Source: a virus
Virus record (IMG/VR): IMGVR_UViG_3300030419_002087
Coordinates: 1-64,000 of that record
Reading direction: 5' to 3' (one strand)
DNA length: 64,000 bases
Made by a program: the position numbers and the translations under genes. Below the pieces are notes generated by a model that was given only the letters and a program-made list of their open reading frames with translations, did not search any database and was not told the DNA's origin. Position 1 is the first letter of the stretch, and every line of letters starts with the position of its first letter. Positions 27,669-35,179 of this stretch are shown here, piece by piece.

Positions 27669-28172
27669 ATGACAACTTCTTATCAAACAAGGGAAATTCC
27701 TACAATCGCAGTTTTCCCTGACGAAAAATTGACTCTCGATCAAAAGGTTGAGAAGTGGACATGGCAGTTATGCCGTGCTTTAGAACAGAATTATTTTGAT
27801 TATCATAAAACAATGATAATGAACAATTCTGAGAGATTCTCAGCAAATGGAGAATTATCAGCCTATGCTAACAAACAGTTAGCAGAAATTGAGAATGGCA
27901 CTGCTAAACTTATGAGATTCCGTATGGAATTTGGCAGAAAATACATTAAAATCATTCAACAAGATTACGATACATTTCAAGATCGTAATGAATATAGAGA
28001 TGGCAGTGTTCATGCTTTTGTTGACAAGAAAACTGGTGAGGTTTATAAACCAGCCTCATGGAAGTCACCAGCAAAGCACGTTAGATATGATATGAGAATC
28101 ATTAGAGAGCGTGAATTCATCCACAACCCAGCTAATTGCAGCTGGACTGGTGGTTATCTTTACATGAGGTGA
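27669..28172 (+). CDS. Hypothetical protein (167 aa)
   Basis: This is a helical, charged, soluble protein (MTTSYQTREIPTIAVFPDEKLTLDQKVEKW...). The C-terminal half contains HAFVDKKTGEVYKPASWKSPAKHVRYDMR, a compact region that looks like a small folded domain. An SD-like AGAGGA precedes the ATG. It is the first gene behind a strong promoter, so early expression is likely. I recognise no function. Confidence 0.6.
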   Translation: MTTSYQTREIPTIAVFPDEKLTLDQKVEKWTWQLCRALEQNYFDYHKTMIMNNSERFSANGELSAYANKQLAEIENGTAKLMRFRMEFGRKYIKIIQQDYDTFQDRNEYRDGSVHAFVDKKTGEVYKPASWKSPAKHVRYDMRIIREREFIHNPANCSWTGGYLYMR

Positions 28173-28177
28173 TTGAA

Positions 28178-28426
28178 ATGGCTATTGAACACAAAGAACT
28201 ATTAACTGAGGCTGTTTACGCCTACTTGGATGATAATGAAAGTCCTGTATCCTTTTATAAGGATCTCAGGGCTATTCTAGAGAGTCGTATTGATTATCAC
28301 AATCGCCAAAAAAGTCAGGTTAGTGATATACTAAAAATGGTTAATGGACATCGGCCATTAACAATGGAAACTGATCTGCCAGAGGATGTAATGGAGTATA
28401 GAAGTATAATACCAGCGAGGTATTAA
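28178..28426 (+). CDS. Small hypothetical protein (82 aa)
   Basis: I chose the ATG at 28178, five bases after the previous stop and behind a GAGGTG SD-like sequence. A longer reading from 28136 would use TTG inside the previous gene. The product (MAIEHKELLTEAVYAYLDDNESPVSFYKDL...) is helical and ends RSIIPARY. No domain is recognised. Confidence 0.55.
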   Translation: MAIEHKELLTEAVYAYLDDNESPVSFYKDLRAILESRIDYHNRQKSQVSDILKMVNGHRPLTMETDLPEDVMEYRSIIPARY

Positions 28427-28427
28427 A

Positions 28428-28649
28428 ATGAAGAAACTAACAAAGAAACAACGCCATCAAGTTAAATCAAGATGGTATTACATCTTCTGGGGAGCTGCAA
28501 CTGTTTCAGTATTTGCTGGACAAATGTATGTTGGCTCTGGTTATCGTAGGATGGCTGAATCTTTCGATAAAATACTAAATGGTATTATTGTTAATGTGAT
28601 TGAAGACGATTTATACCGTAGAGATCACAAGGGCATTTATTATCATTAA
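28428..28649 (+). CDS. Small single-pass membrane protein
   Basis: The 73-residue product has a basic N terminus (MKKLTKKQRHQVKSRWYY), one predicted membrane helix (about residues 17-36, IFWGAATVSVFAGQMYV) and a polar C terminus. By the positive-inside rule the N terminus is in the cytoplasm. It shares one base with the next gene (TAATG). Function is unknown. Confidence 0.6.
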   Translation: MKKLTKKQRHQVKSRWYYIFWGAATVSVFAGQMYVGSGYRRMAESFDKILNGIIVNVIEDDLYRRDHKGIYYH

Positions 28650-28888
28650 TGGATAAAAAAGAACTAAAATCTATAGCACGATTCTATAAGGATTGTGAAC
28701 ACGGTTTTGCTACTAATGATGGGTACTATGGTGTGCCTGTCATGGGCAGTAAAACAAAACTGGCCATTGTCCATGATGGCATAATACTACATTATGCTAG
28801 AAATGAACAGTCGGCCCGTAATTTTATTACCAAACACAAGGCCAGTCTACGAACTGGCCAAAAGAGGGTTGCAAGGGGTCAGAAATAG
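28649..28888 (+). CDS. Small basic hypothetical protein (79 aa)
   Basis: The protein (MDKKELKSIARFYKDCEHGFATNDGYYGVPV...) has a basic C terminus (RTGQKRVARGQK). It is coupled to the membrane protein before it. A sigma70 promoter overlaps its 3' end. No family is recognised. Confidence 0.55.
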   Translation: MDKKELKSIARFYKDCEHGFATNDGYYGVPVMGSKTKLAIVHDGIILHYARNEQSARNFITKHKASLRTGQKRVARGQK

Positions 28889-28896
28889 ACTATACT
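28869..28896 (+). promoter_or_regulatory. sigma70-type promoter
   Basis: TTGCAA (28869-28874), a 16-base spacer and TATACT (28891-28896), followed by GGCCACATA. It overlaps the end of the 28649 gene and precedes the 28963 ORF. Confidence 0.6.
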
Positions 28897-28962
28897 GGCC
28901 ACATAGAGGAAAGGGTTCGCCTCAACCAAAGTTACCCGCCTCCGTACTTCGTTTTTTTTAAA

Positions 28963-29070
28963 ATGTCTGAAGCAATCGTTTCAACTCCTGACTATGTAAA
29001 CTGGCTATTTGAAGATTGCCTAACAGGCAATGATATTCTAGCTAGACTTGAGGAGATTGCTGGAGAGTAA
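28963..29070 (+). CDS. Very small acidic ORF (35 aa)
   Basis: MSEAIVSTPDYVNWLFEDCL... is a short acidic peptide with its own upstream promoter and a 66-base leader. There is no clear Shine-Dalgarno sequence, only a T-rich tract. It may be a real small protein or part of a regulatory leader, because a long hairpin follows it. Confidence 0.4.
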   Translation: MSEAIVSTPDYVNWLFEDCLTGNDILARLEEIAGE

Positions 29071-29078
29071 CAAAAACC

Positions 29079-29132
29079 GCCCCTCTATACCTTATGCTAA
29101 CTAGGGCGAGGTTAATGCGAAAATAGAGGGGC
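29079..29132 (+). other. Long-loop RNA hairpin between two small genes
   Basis: GCCCCTCTAT (29079-29088) and ATAGAGGGGC (29123-29132) are a perfect 10-bp inverted repeat around a 34-base loop. The right arm is followed after about 20 bases by a T-run just before the next ATG. It could be a terminator-antiterminator, a leader structure or a small RNA. Confidence 0.5.
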
Positions 29133-29161
29133 TCTCTATTCACACTAATTTCTTTTTTTAA

Positions 29162-29590
29162 ATGGCTACACGTTCTCGAATTGGGTTAAGATTAGCAGAT
29201 GATTCTATTCTATCTGTTTATCATCACTGGGATGGTTATCCTGAGTGGTTAGGTGTTACTTTAAAATCAAAATTTAACACTAGAGACAAAGTAGCTGAGT
29301 TAATCGATGGTGGCAATATGTCATCATGTGATTCAGATAATGTCTATGATTATGAAAAGCAAGAGTATGTAAAACGTACTCCACAGCCTGAGTATTATGG
29401 TGGAGATGATGAAGCTCCACGTTTAGACGTAAATGAGTACAATTATTTCAAAAATAATGAGGAATATGCCTACATTTTTGAAAAGGGTGATTGGACTTGT
29501 TATAAAATAGATGGTGGTTATGGTGATGTTGGCTTACAAATTAGAAAAGTTAATATTCCTGAGCCAGAACCTGAAGTAGTAGCAGCGTAA
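29162..29590 (+). CDS. Conserved phage hypothetical protein (142 aa)
   Basis: The protein opens MATRSRIGLRLADDSILSVY followed by HHWDGYPEWLG, a signature I associate with a widespread small phage protein of unknown function. The middle is acidic (EYYGGDDEAPRLDVNEYN) and it ends in a PEPEPE tail. TAATG couples it to the epimerase gene. No enzymatic motif is clear. Confidence 0.65.
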   Translation: MATRSRIGLRLADDSILSVYHHWDGYPEWLGVTLKSKFNTRDKVAELIDGGNMSSCDSDNVYDYEKQEYVKRTPQPEYYGGDDEAPRLDVNEYNYFKNNEEYAYIFEKGDWTCYKIDGGYGDVGLQIRKVNIPEPEPEVVAA

Positions 29591-30309
29591 TGATCGAACA
29601 GAGAGTTTTAATAACTGGACATAAGGGCTTTATAGGTCGGCATGTATATGCCGACTTTAAAGACTCTCATGGTGACGCCAATGTTATGGGTATTGATTTA
29701 CCTGATAACATTGGCGATTTTACTATGGGTAATTATGATCTTGTTATACATTTGGCAGCCTTTGCCGATATTAGAGAGAGTTTAGATAACCCAAGAAAAT
29801 ACTACGAAAATAATGTACTTAAGGCCAAACCATTATTTGACTGGTGTGCTAAGACTGATACAAGATTGGTATATGCCTCATCTAGTGCAGTTTTATGTAA
29901 GTATTGGGAGAATCCGTATGCTATGAGCAAGTGGATTAATGAACAAATGGCTCCGCCTAATAGTGTAGGATTAAGGCTAACTACGGTTTATAGTGAAATG
30001 AATAGTCGCCCAGATATGTTATACCGTAGACTAGAGAATAAGACAGCCACATATCTAACAAATCATAAAAGAGACTGGATACATGTAGAGGATGTATGTA
30101 GAGCAATACGTTATCTTGCTGATAGTAATATAAGGGGGCCTATATCGGTTGGCACAGGCGAAAGTGTCAAGGTAATAGATTTAGCGCATAAGATGGGTAT
30201 GGGACACTTGCCGCTGAAGGAACATACGCCTGGCGAGGCACAAGACAATAAGGCAGATATATCATTGTTACTCACAACTGGCTGGTATCCTACTCATTCA
30301 GTATTATGA
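29590..30309 (+). CDS. NAD-dependent epimerase/dehydratase (extended SDR)
   Basis: This 239-residue protein has the nucleotide-binding motif ITGHKGFIG (GxxGxxG at 10-16), LVIHLAAFADI, ASSSAVL and the catalytic pair Y110-xxx-K114 (YAMSK), as in UDP-glucose 4-epimerase-like enzymes. It is shorter than the usual 300-plus residues, missing part of the C-terminal sugar-binding region. It probably acts on a nucleotide sugar, which would suit the glycosyltransferases in this window. The substrate is unknown. It is coupled to both neighbours. Confidence 0.8.
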   Translation: MIEQRVLITGHKGFIGRHVYADFKDSHGDANVMGIDLPDNIGDFTMGNYDLVIHLAAFADIRESLDNPRKYYENNVLKAKPLFDWCAKTDTRLVYASSSAVLCKYWENPYAMSKWINEQMAPPNSVGLRLTTVYSEMNSRPDMLYRRLENKTATYLTNHKRDWIHVEDVCRAIRYLADSNIRGPISVGTGESVKVIDLAHKMGMGHLPLKEHTPGEAQDNKADISLLLTTGWYPTHSVL

Positions 30310-30683
30310 CAATACTTAAAGAAGGCACTTATGTTATTGGTGATCCTAAGTACTTGTTAAGGGAAGGCGTGGAACCAGATTTGGCCTTAAAGGTTGAAAA
30401 TGGACGTTACTTAGATCAATATAAGAGCTCTTATGTTATAGAGAGTGGAATAATGGCCATTGCAAGTAAGAAAATAGTAAAACATCCGCACTTGTTTACT
30501 AATGTGATTAGTCTTAATAGTGGATGTTGCAATAAGGGAGTACAGGGCGATAATTGGGTATTAGGATGGACTAGACAGTTCACAGTCTTGGTATCGTATA
30601 AAGATTTTGAAGTTAGCCAAGATAACATAATAGAGATCGGGCCACTCAGGATCAAGGCCAGAGAAAATAGTGTCACAAGGTAG
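30306..30683 (+). CDS. Hypothetical protein (125 aa)
   Basis: This beta-rich protein (MTILKEGTYVIGDPKYLLREG...) overlaps the epimerase stop by ATGA. The YVIGDP start and the GDNWVLGWTRQFTVLVSYKDF segment suggest a small barrel. No family is recognised with confidence. A TGTCACAAGG sequence like that of the intergenic modules at 35180-36690 lies at its end. Confidence 0.55.
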   Translation: MTILKEGTYVIGDPKYLLREGVEPDLALKVENGRYLDQYKSSYVIESGIMAIASKKIVKHPHLFTNVISLNSGCCNKGVQGDNWVLGWTRQFTVLVSYKDFEVSQDNIIEIGPLRIKARENSVTR

Positions 30684-30706
30684 GATGATTTTTACCTGAG
30701 AGACCC

Positions 30707-30712
30707 TATAAT
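30707..30712 (+). promoter_or_regulatory. Promoter -10 box
   Basis: TATAAT followed by GGCTATGTAAAC, closely matching the region after the 27636 -10 box (GGCCATGTAACC). No good -35 box is visible. It lies 30 bases before the 30743 gene. Confidence 0.5.
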
Positions 30713-30742
30713 GGCTATGTAAACACCAAAGGAGTTTATTCC

Positions 30743-31003
30743 ATGCAACTTAAATCAGGTGGGAAGGGCTCCATGAAAATCGATTTCTATCCAACAAAGT
30801 ATTGGAGTGGAGAGCCTTCTGATAAATTCCTTAAGGTTTTGACCTTAGAGGGATTTGGAACACAATCCAAGCGGGTTGTGGATATTGTTGAAATGAATCA
30901 GATTGTCAAAGACCGTCTTGATTTTGGTTATGAGGTTACAGGCTTCAATACCAGTCCTCAATTCATACAAAGAAACCGTATGACTAAGGAGGGCTACAAA
31001 TAA
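30743..31003 (+). CDS. Small hypothetical protein (86 aa)
   Basis: It begins seven bases after AAGGAG, a strong SD, and follows a TATAAT box. The product (MQLKSGGKGSMKIDFYPTKYW...) is basic and ends RNRMTKEGYK. It opens a chain of five small genes, each joined to the next by TAATG or a short overlap. No domain is recognised. Confidence 0.55.
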   Translation: MQLKSGGKGSMKIDFYPTKYWSGEPSDKFLKVLTLEGFGTQSKRVVDIVEMNQIVKDRLDFGYEVTGFNTSPQFIQRNRMTKEGYK

Positions 31004-31215
31004 TGGCATTACAAGAAATCACATTCACAGCCCGTATAATGGTTGATGAAAATGATGGCATAAATGGTGAACATTTATGTGAAGAAATTCAGGCCTATTT
31101 GAATAGTGCTTATCACTATAATGAGCCTGATGGAGTTGAAAGAGCAGAAGTTACTGGATGGAATATATGTAATCCTTTTAAATTTAATTCATTTATCTCT
31201 AGTTTACTCTACTAA
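31003..31215 (+). CDS. Small hypothetical protein (70 aa)
   Basis: It starts in a TAATG overlap. The product (MALQEITFTARIMVDENDGIN...) is acidic in the middle and ends with a hydrophobic tail (FKFNSFISSLLY). It is part of the small-gene chain; no function is recognised. Confidence 0.5.
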   Translation: MALQEITFTARIMVDENDGINGEHLCEEIQAYLNSAYHYNEPDGVERAEVTGWNICNPFKFNSFISSLLY

Positions 31216-31532
31216 TGTCAAAACTCAATCCAGCTCAATTTGATTCTATTGCCGAACAATTCACAGAAATGATTGTTGACGGTATGGACTATAAAACAAT
31301 GGAAAGATATGTTTATGATAATTTGATCGATTATTATTATAATCTATCTGAACCAGAACTTAAAGAAATGGTTGATAACCATGATGAGGAATTATGGGAA
31401 GAGTTAGTTGATAATGTAAAGGATGTAAAAACACATAATGTTGCTGATGATGTAGCCAAGTGTATTGTTGACACTAATGGTGCTTATGCTGAATGTATCG
31501 ATCAACTTGTTAATTCAATGGAGGAGGGCTAA
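31215..31532 (+). CDS. Small acidic helical protein (105 aa)
   Basis: The protein (MSKLNPAQFDSIAEQFTEMIVDGMDYKTME...) is strongly acidic and helical throughout, a property of many early phage inhibitors and DNA mimics, although that role is not shown here. TAATG overlaps join it to both neighbours. Confidence 0.55.
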   Translation: MSKLNPAQFDSIAEQFTEMIVDGMDYKTMERYVYDNLIDYYYNLSEPELKEMVDNHDEELWEELVDNVKDVKTHNVADDVAKCIVDTNGAYAECIDQLVNSMEEG

Positions 31533-31720
31533 TGAACAATCAGTTACAACAAAGAAGAGATCTATGTTCTGATCTCATGTATGCTATTAAACAAGAAGAT
31601 GATAAGTTTTTGGAATCAATTATAGATGACTTTGTTTATCATTTAAGTGATAAAGAAGTAGCTGAATATGAGGTATTAGTTGGTACTGTATTTGGCGAGG
31701 TTGATCCCTATGAAAGTTAA
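31532..31720 (+). CDS. Small acidic hypothetical protein (62 aa)
   Basis: The protein (MNNQLQQRRDLCSDLMYAIKQEDDKF...) is helical and acidic, resembling its upstream neighbour in composition. Its last ten bases overlap the next gene. Confidence 0.5.
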   Translation: MNNQLQQRRDLCSDLMYAIKQEDDKFLESIIDDFVYHLSDKEVAEYEVLVGTVFGEVDPYES

Positions 31721-31862
31721 ACTGATATTAACACTTCTCATTGCCTGGCTTACATTTTTAGTATATAATGCAACTAAAGTCGGCAATAAAGCAATCGAAC
31801 TTAAACAAGATCGATATGCTGAATTATGTAAAATTGACCCATCCATTTGCTCTAACAACTAA
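31710..31862 (+). CDS. Small membrane-anchored protein (50 aa)
   Basis: I chose the ATG at 31710. The N terminus MKVKLILTLLIAWLTFLVYN is a signal anchor or transmembrane helix; the remainder is polar with two cysteines (CKIDPSICSNN) that could form a disulphide outside the cytoplasm. It ends in TAATG with the next ORF. Confidence 0.5.
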   Translation: MKVKLILTLLIAWLTFLVYNATKVGNKAIELKQDRYAELCKIDPSICSNN

Positions 31863-32038
31863 TGCACGATTCTACTCTTGATCTATTCTGTAATCACGAA
31901 CAAAGTGAGCCTAATGTTGATCCTTATACAAAGGCACAAATTGATGCTGCAATCGAAAAATTTTGGTTAGAATGTGAAACCGAGGCCGCTGAATTAGAAA
32001 TAACAGTTGATTATTATGTTTCGGAGTTTATGATATGA
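31862..32038 (+). CDS. Small acidic ORF (58 aa)
   Basis: MHDSTLDLFCNHEQSEPNVD... continues acidic to EFMI. It begins in a TAATG overlap with the membrane-anchor gene, which supports translation. No domain is recognised. Confidence 0.45.
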   Translation: MHDSTLDLFCNHEQSEPNVDPYTKAQIDAAIEKFWLECETEAAELEITVDYYVSEFMI

Positions 32039-32087
32039 TGACTACATACAACAGCTCACATTATCAAGAAATTGTGGAGTATTTTAA

Positions 32088-32276
32088 ATGGCATCAGAAA
32101 CACTCATACGGCTCAGATCAGCACTTGATAGAATCATCGAAGTTGAGGAACTCGTCTTTGAAAATAGACAACAATCAATGCTTCATAGACACTTAAGCCA
32201 TATAAAAACTGAATTACGCCGACAAATAAGAATAGAATCTGAGGAGGATTTAGCACCATTGCTTGATGCTTTATGA
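32088..32276 (+). CDS. Small helical protein (62 aa)
   Basis: GGAG lies eight bases before the ATG. The product (MASETLIRLRSALDRIIEVEEL...) is a charged helix with heptad-like leucines and could form a coiled coil. It overlaps the next gene by ATGA. Confidence 0.5.
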   Translation: MASETLIRLRSALDRIIEVEELVFENRQQSMLHRHLSHIKTELRRQIRIESEEDLAPLLDAL

Positions 32277-32530
32277 AGGCCAAAGATTTTAAACAAGGCC
32301 TAATCATCAGTTATAAGAGTGATATTGATGTATGGGAAGGTTATGTTAATTTTATTAGTAAAGACTACATAACCGTTTGTTTACATGAATGGGAAACTCC
32401 TCACACATTACACGGCTATTCACAATGTAACTTGTTAGTCTATCCTGATTATTATCAACATTGCAGTTCAAATGAAGCATACCACAATAGGACTATTTCC
32501 ACAGCCATTAACAAAGATCGAATTGAATAA
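32273..32530 (+). CDS. Small hypothetical protein (85 aa)
   Basis: The protein (MKAKDFKQGLIISYKSDIDVWEGYVNFISK...) looks like a small beta barrel. Its last 59 bases overlap the start of the following oxygenase in another frame, an unusually long overlap for this genome. Confidence 0.5.
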   Translation: MKAKDFKQGLIISYKSDIDVWEGYVNFISKDYITVCLHEWETPHTLHGYSQCNLLVYPDYYQHCSSNEAYHNRTISTAINKDRIE

Positions 32531-33125
32531 AGATCTTTGTACTTTGGCTGCGGAGATATTTGATAAGAAGATAAGGGAAGAAGTAGAAGCATTAAAGGAT
32601 GATCGTTATCATGGTGAACAATTAAAACATTTTCACAATCACGAAAATGTATTTGATTTATATTCAGAATTACAGCCACTCCATGACAGTTTATTGGAGA
32701 TGGCTGATTTTGTTTATTGTGATGTAATGAACCATGAATATGGTATGCGATTCACTCAAGCTTGGTATAATGAATGTCAAGTAGGAGGATGGCAGAAAGC
32801 TCATTCACATTGTAATTGCACATTATCAGGAACGTTATATTTGAGAACTGATGAAAATAGTATTCTTGATTTCTTTAATGCTGGTAATACAAATGAAAAT
32901 AGTCCAGCCATATTAGATGAACCAAGTAAGAAGAATAACAAGTTTGGATATATGTTCCATGCAAATAGTGTTACAGCTCCAGTAAATACAGGAGATGTTT
33001 TATTTTGGCCGTCACATATTAATCATGGTTATCCTGATAATAAAACACCAAATCGATTATCGTTAAGTTTTAATTTAATGCCGATAGCTTTAAATTCATT
33101 ATATGGGAACATAGGAGTACAATGA
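32472..33125 (+). CDS. 2OG/Fe(II) oxygenase (2OG-FeII_Oxy_5-like)
   Basis: The 217-residue product starts TTIGLFPQPL, a common opening of this phage and cyanobacterial family. The metal triad region is KAHSHCNCTLSG (H111 and H113), with a distal H185 in WPSHINHGYP and NRLSLSFN giving the Arg. GTLYLRTDENS is a core strand. It probably hydroxylates a protein or small molecule. It overlaps the previous gene by 59 bases and the next by ATGA. Three oxygenase genes lie side by side here. Confidence 0.8.
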   Translation: MKHTTIGLFPQPLTKIELNKDLCTLAAEIFDKKIREEVEALKDDRYHGEQLKHFHNHENVFDLYSELQPLHDSLLEMADFVYCDVMNHEYGMRFTQAWYNECQVGGWQKAHSHCNCTLSGTLYLRTDENSILDFFNAGNTNENSPAILDEPSKKNNKFGYMFHANSVTAPVNTGDVLFWPSHINHGYPDNKTPNRLSLSFNLMPIALNSLYGNIGVQ

Positions 33126-33694
33126 GCAACATACCTACATTTATTGGTCAATATGATGATGTATTATCACAAGAAGATTGTGATATATTAATTGATGAAT
33201 TTGAAAAACATCCTAATAAGATAGAAGGATATGTATGGACTGAAGAAGGCACAAGTTATCATCCTGAGAGAAAGAAAGCCAAAGAATTACATCGTCAATC
33301 ATTAACGGATGATAATACCATTAATAAGATTGTATTAAAAGGATTAAATCCATGTATGAAATTATATGATGAAGAATTTGAACAATTACAATACAATGGT
33401 AATTGGGGAATAGATCGATGGTTTAATTTTCAAAAGTATGAGGATGAAACTGATGGATTTAAAATATGGCATTGTGAACATGGTCTAGGCAATTCCTCAT
33501 ATAGAATACTTGCATGGATGATTTATTTGAATGATGCAATATCAGGAACAGAATTTAAGATGTATCCAACAGTAGAAGCCAAACGAGGAAGATGTTTAAT
33601 ATGGCCAGCACAATTCACTCATACTCATCGATCAGAAATACCTAATCAAGGAATAAAGTATCTTGTAACAGGCTGGGTAAGTTTAATGCCCTAG
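33122..33694 (+). CDS. 2OG/Fe(II)-dependent oxygenase, HxE variant
   Basis: This 190-residue paralogue of the 19444 protein shares the segments WHC, AWMIYLND, GTEFK, THRSE and YLVTGWV. The usual Asp of HxD is replaced by Glu: H117-C118-E119, with distal H169. A Glu ligand occurs in some active members of the superfamily, but it may also mark altered activity. Its stop codon shares the CTAG palindrome with the convergent oxygenase gene on the other strand. Confidence 0.8.
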   Translation: MSNIPTFIGQYDDVLSQEDCDILIDEFEKHPNKIEGYVWTEEGTSYHPERKKAKELHRQSLTDDNTINKIVLKGLNPCMKLYDEEFEQLQYNGNWGIDRWFNFQKYEDETDGFKIWHCEHGLGNSSYRILAWMIYLNDAISGTEFKMYPTVEAKRGRCLIWPAQFTHTHRSEIPNQGIKYLVTGWVSLMP

Positions 33695-34437
33695 ATTTGC
33701 CGACTAAATCTTTGATTATCATCATCTACAACAGTCTCCATAAACTGAACATTACCAGAAATAGAAATACGAGGTTTATCAGATGTATAGAATGGATAAA
33801 CCTGATGACTTAATTCACTAGGAAAGAAACATCCCCAACCATTCATATTAGGCGTCATAGGTATAACTTCATTACTAATACCTCTACCATCAGCATAAGT
33901 AAAAACAAAATTGCCGATATAATCATTAATACTGCCACGTGCTATATCTAACTTACGCTCATCATAATGTGAATAAGGTATATCAATCCATATAACAAAA
34001 GAATAAATTCCATGATGATTATGTAATGGATTAAATTCATGTTTATATTGCCAATTAACCCATAATGCAGAAAGATAAGGTTCTAAGTTATGACCAGTAT
34101 CTACATGGCCAGGAAATATCTTTTTATATGCCTCAGTAATCTCCTTATCCATTAACTCTACAGTAAAAGGATCATTCTCAGGTGAATGTAATAAATCAAT
34201 GAACATGCCATGTATAAGCATATTCTCAGGATCTTCTAATTTAAGTGAACGTGATATATTACCAGCAAGGTTATCTTTCCAATCAATATCATTATCTTCT
34301 GCTATCTTTATTCTATTAAGTAAGTAAGTATAGATGTTATCAGGTAGTTTAAACAGATGAGCTACAGTTTGTTTAGTTAATAGAATAGGTTTAATTTCAG
34401 GCCTTTTATATGTTGAATAAGGGGTGGGATTAGACAT
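33691..34437 (-). CDS. 2OG/Fe(II) oxygenase-like protein, reverse strand
   Basis: This is the only reverse-strand gene I can support in the window. The 248-residue product has the family core FNPLHNHHGIYSFVIWIDIPY, then GCFFPSELSHQVYPFY and KPRISISGN. The N-terminal half (TKQTVAHLFKLPDNIY) is an uncharacterised helical region. It converges on the 33122 gene with a four-base stop overlap. The switch of strand suggests separate acquisition or regulation. It is read away from the GC-rich non-coding region. Confidence 0.75.
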   Translation of the reverse strand: MSNPTPYSTYKRPEIKPILLTKQTVAHLFKLPDNIYTYLLNRIKIAEDNDIDWKDNLAGNISRSLKLEDPENMLIHGMFIDLLHSPENDPFTVELMDKEITEAYKKIFPGHVDTGHNLEPYLSALWVNWQYKHEFNPLHNHHGIYSFVIWIDIPYSHYDERKLDIARGSINDYIGNFVFTYADGRGISNEVIPMTPNMNGWGCFFPSELSHQVYPFYTSDKPRISISGNVQFMETVVDDDNQRFSRQI

Positions 34438-34790
34438 AATAAATAATTGGTTTTAAAATAAAAGCCTTTTTTTAATTAAGCTGTGTTTTTTATGTAGTTT
34501 ATAATCTGTACGGAATATGTGTAGATTGAGTATAGATTATGCTTGGTAATTTATGTTAGAAACTTATGGCCTTATTGTCATCTTGGCGCTCAGCTTATCA
34601 TAAAATCTCTAAGAAGTCAACATAAAACTCTGAAATTCTCACAAAACTTTATGGGAGGGGTCTTATGTTGCGAAGTATTGCGATGTTTATGACAGCTCTC
34701 AAAGTGTCACACAGCATATTGACTTCGCAGGGGCCTGCGTGGTAGCCTGAAGGGGTGCAGGGGAGGGCGCAGTAGATATACTTCGCACGA

Positions 34791-34825
34791 AGCATAAGGC
34801 CTGCGGGCGCAGCATAAGGCCTGCG
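34791..34825. repeat. 15-bp direct repeat, period 20
   Basis: AGCATAAGGCCTGCG occurs at 34791-34805 and 34811-34825 with GGCGC between. A reverse-oriented partial copy (GCGCCTTATG) lies near 34926. Confidence 0.85.
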
Positions 34826-34943
34826 TCCATCCGCAGCACATATAATGCGTAACGCAGGCAATATACTGCACGGGCCCACCAACCCGCCTGCCCACGTAAC
34901 GCAGGGGCCAGCCTAACATGTGTCTGCGCCTTATGTCAAGCGC

Positions 34944-34972
34944 TTGCCTTTTGGGCGCGGAGGCCTTATAAT
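34944..34972 (+). promoter_or_regulatory. Strong sigma70-type promoter without a gene close behind it
   Basis: TTGCCT (34944-34949), a 17-base spacer and TATAAT (34967-34972). The nearest supported start codon is more than 300 bases downstream, beyond strong hairpins. Confidence 0.65.
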
Positions 34973-34978
34973 AGGTAC

Positions 34979-35160
34979 AACTGGGAGCCCGAGAGCAGAC
35001 GCGGCCCCAGCCAACCACTGTGACACCTCGCCGACTGGGCTGGGGCTTGTGACAGTCAGGGAACTGGCCTCTCTTTTGGTGTGGGGCGGGCCGGTTCCAG
35101 AAGTGGCACAGTGGTTCGTGTTGGGGTCATATCGGACGTTGATAGACCAGTTATATAATT
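34979..35160 (+). ncRNA. Candidate structured non-coding RNA
   Basis: Downstream of the 34944 promoter lies a stretch without a credible ORF. It can form a GC-rich stem: GCCCCAGCC near 35003 with GGCTGGGGC near 35038. Further self-complementary words follow (GTGACAG, CAGTTC-like and CCGGTTC-like). This is inference from a promoter plus structure; no known RNA family is recognised, and the 3' end is uncertain. Confidence 0.35.
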
Positions 35161-35179
35161 GTCACAAGGGCCTTCGCAG

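Noticed and set aside
28136-28177. TTG-initiated extension of the 28178 gene
   Set aside because: It would overlap the previous gene by 37 bases; ATG 28178 has a better SD.
32035-32193. A 53-residue ORF beginning at the double ATG near 32035
   Set aside because: It overlaps the better supported 32088 gene in another frame, and its 3' half has shadow-like composition.
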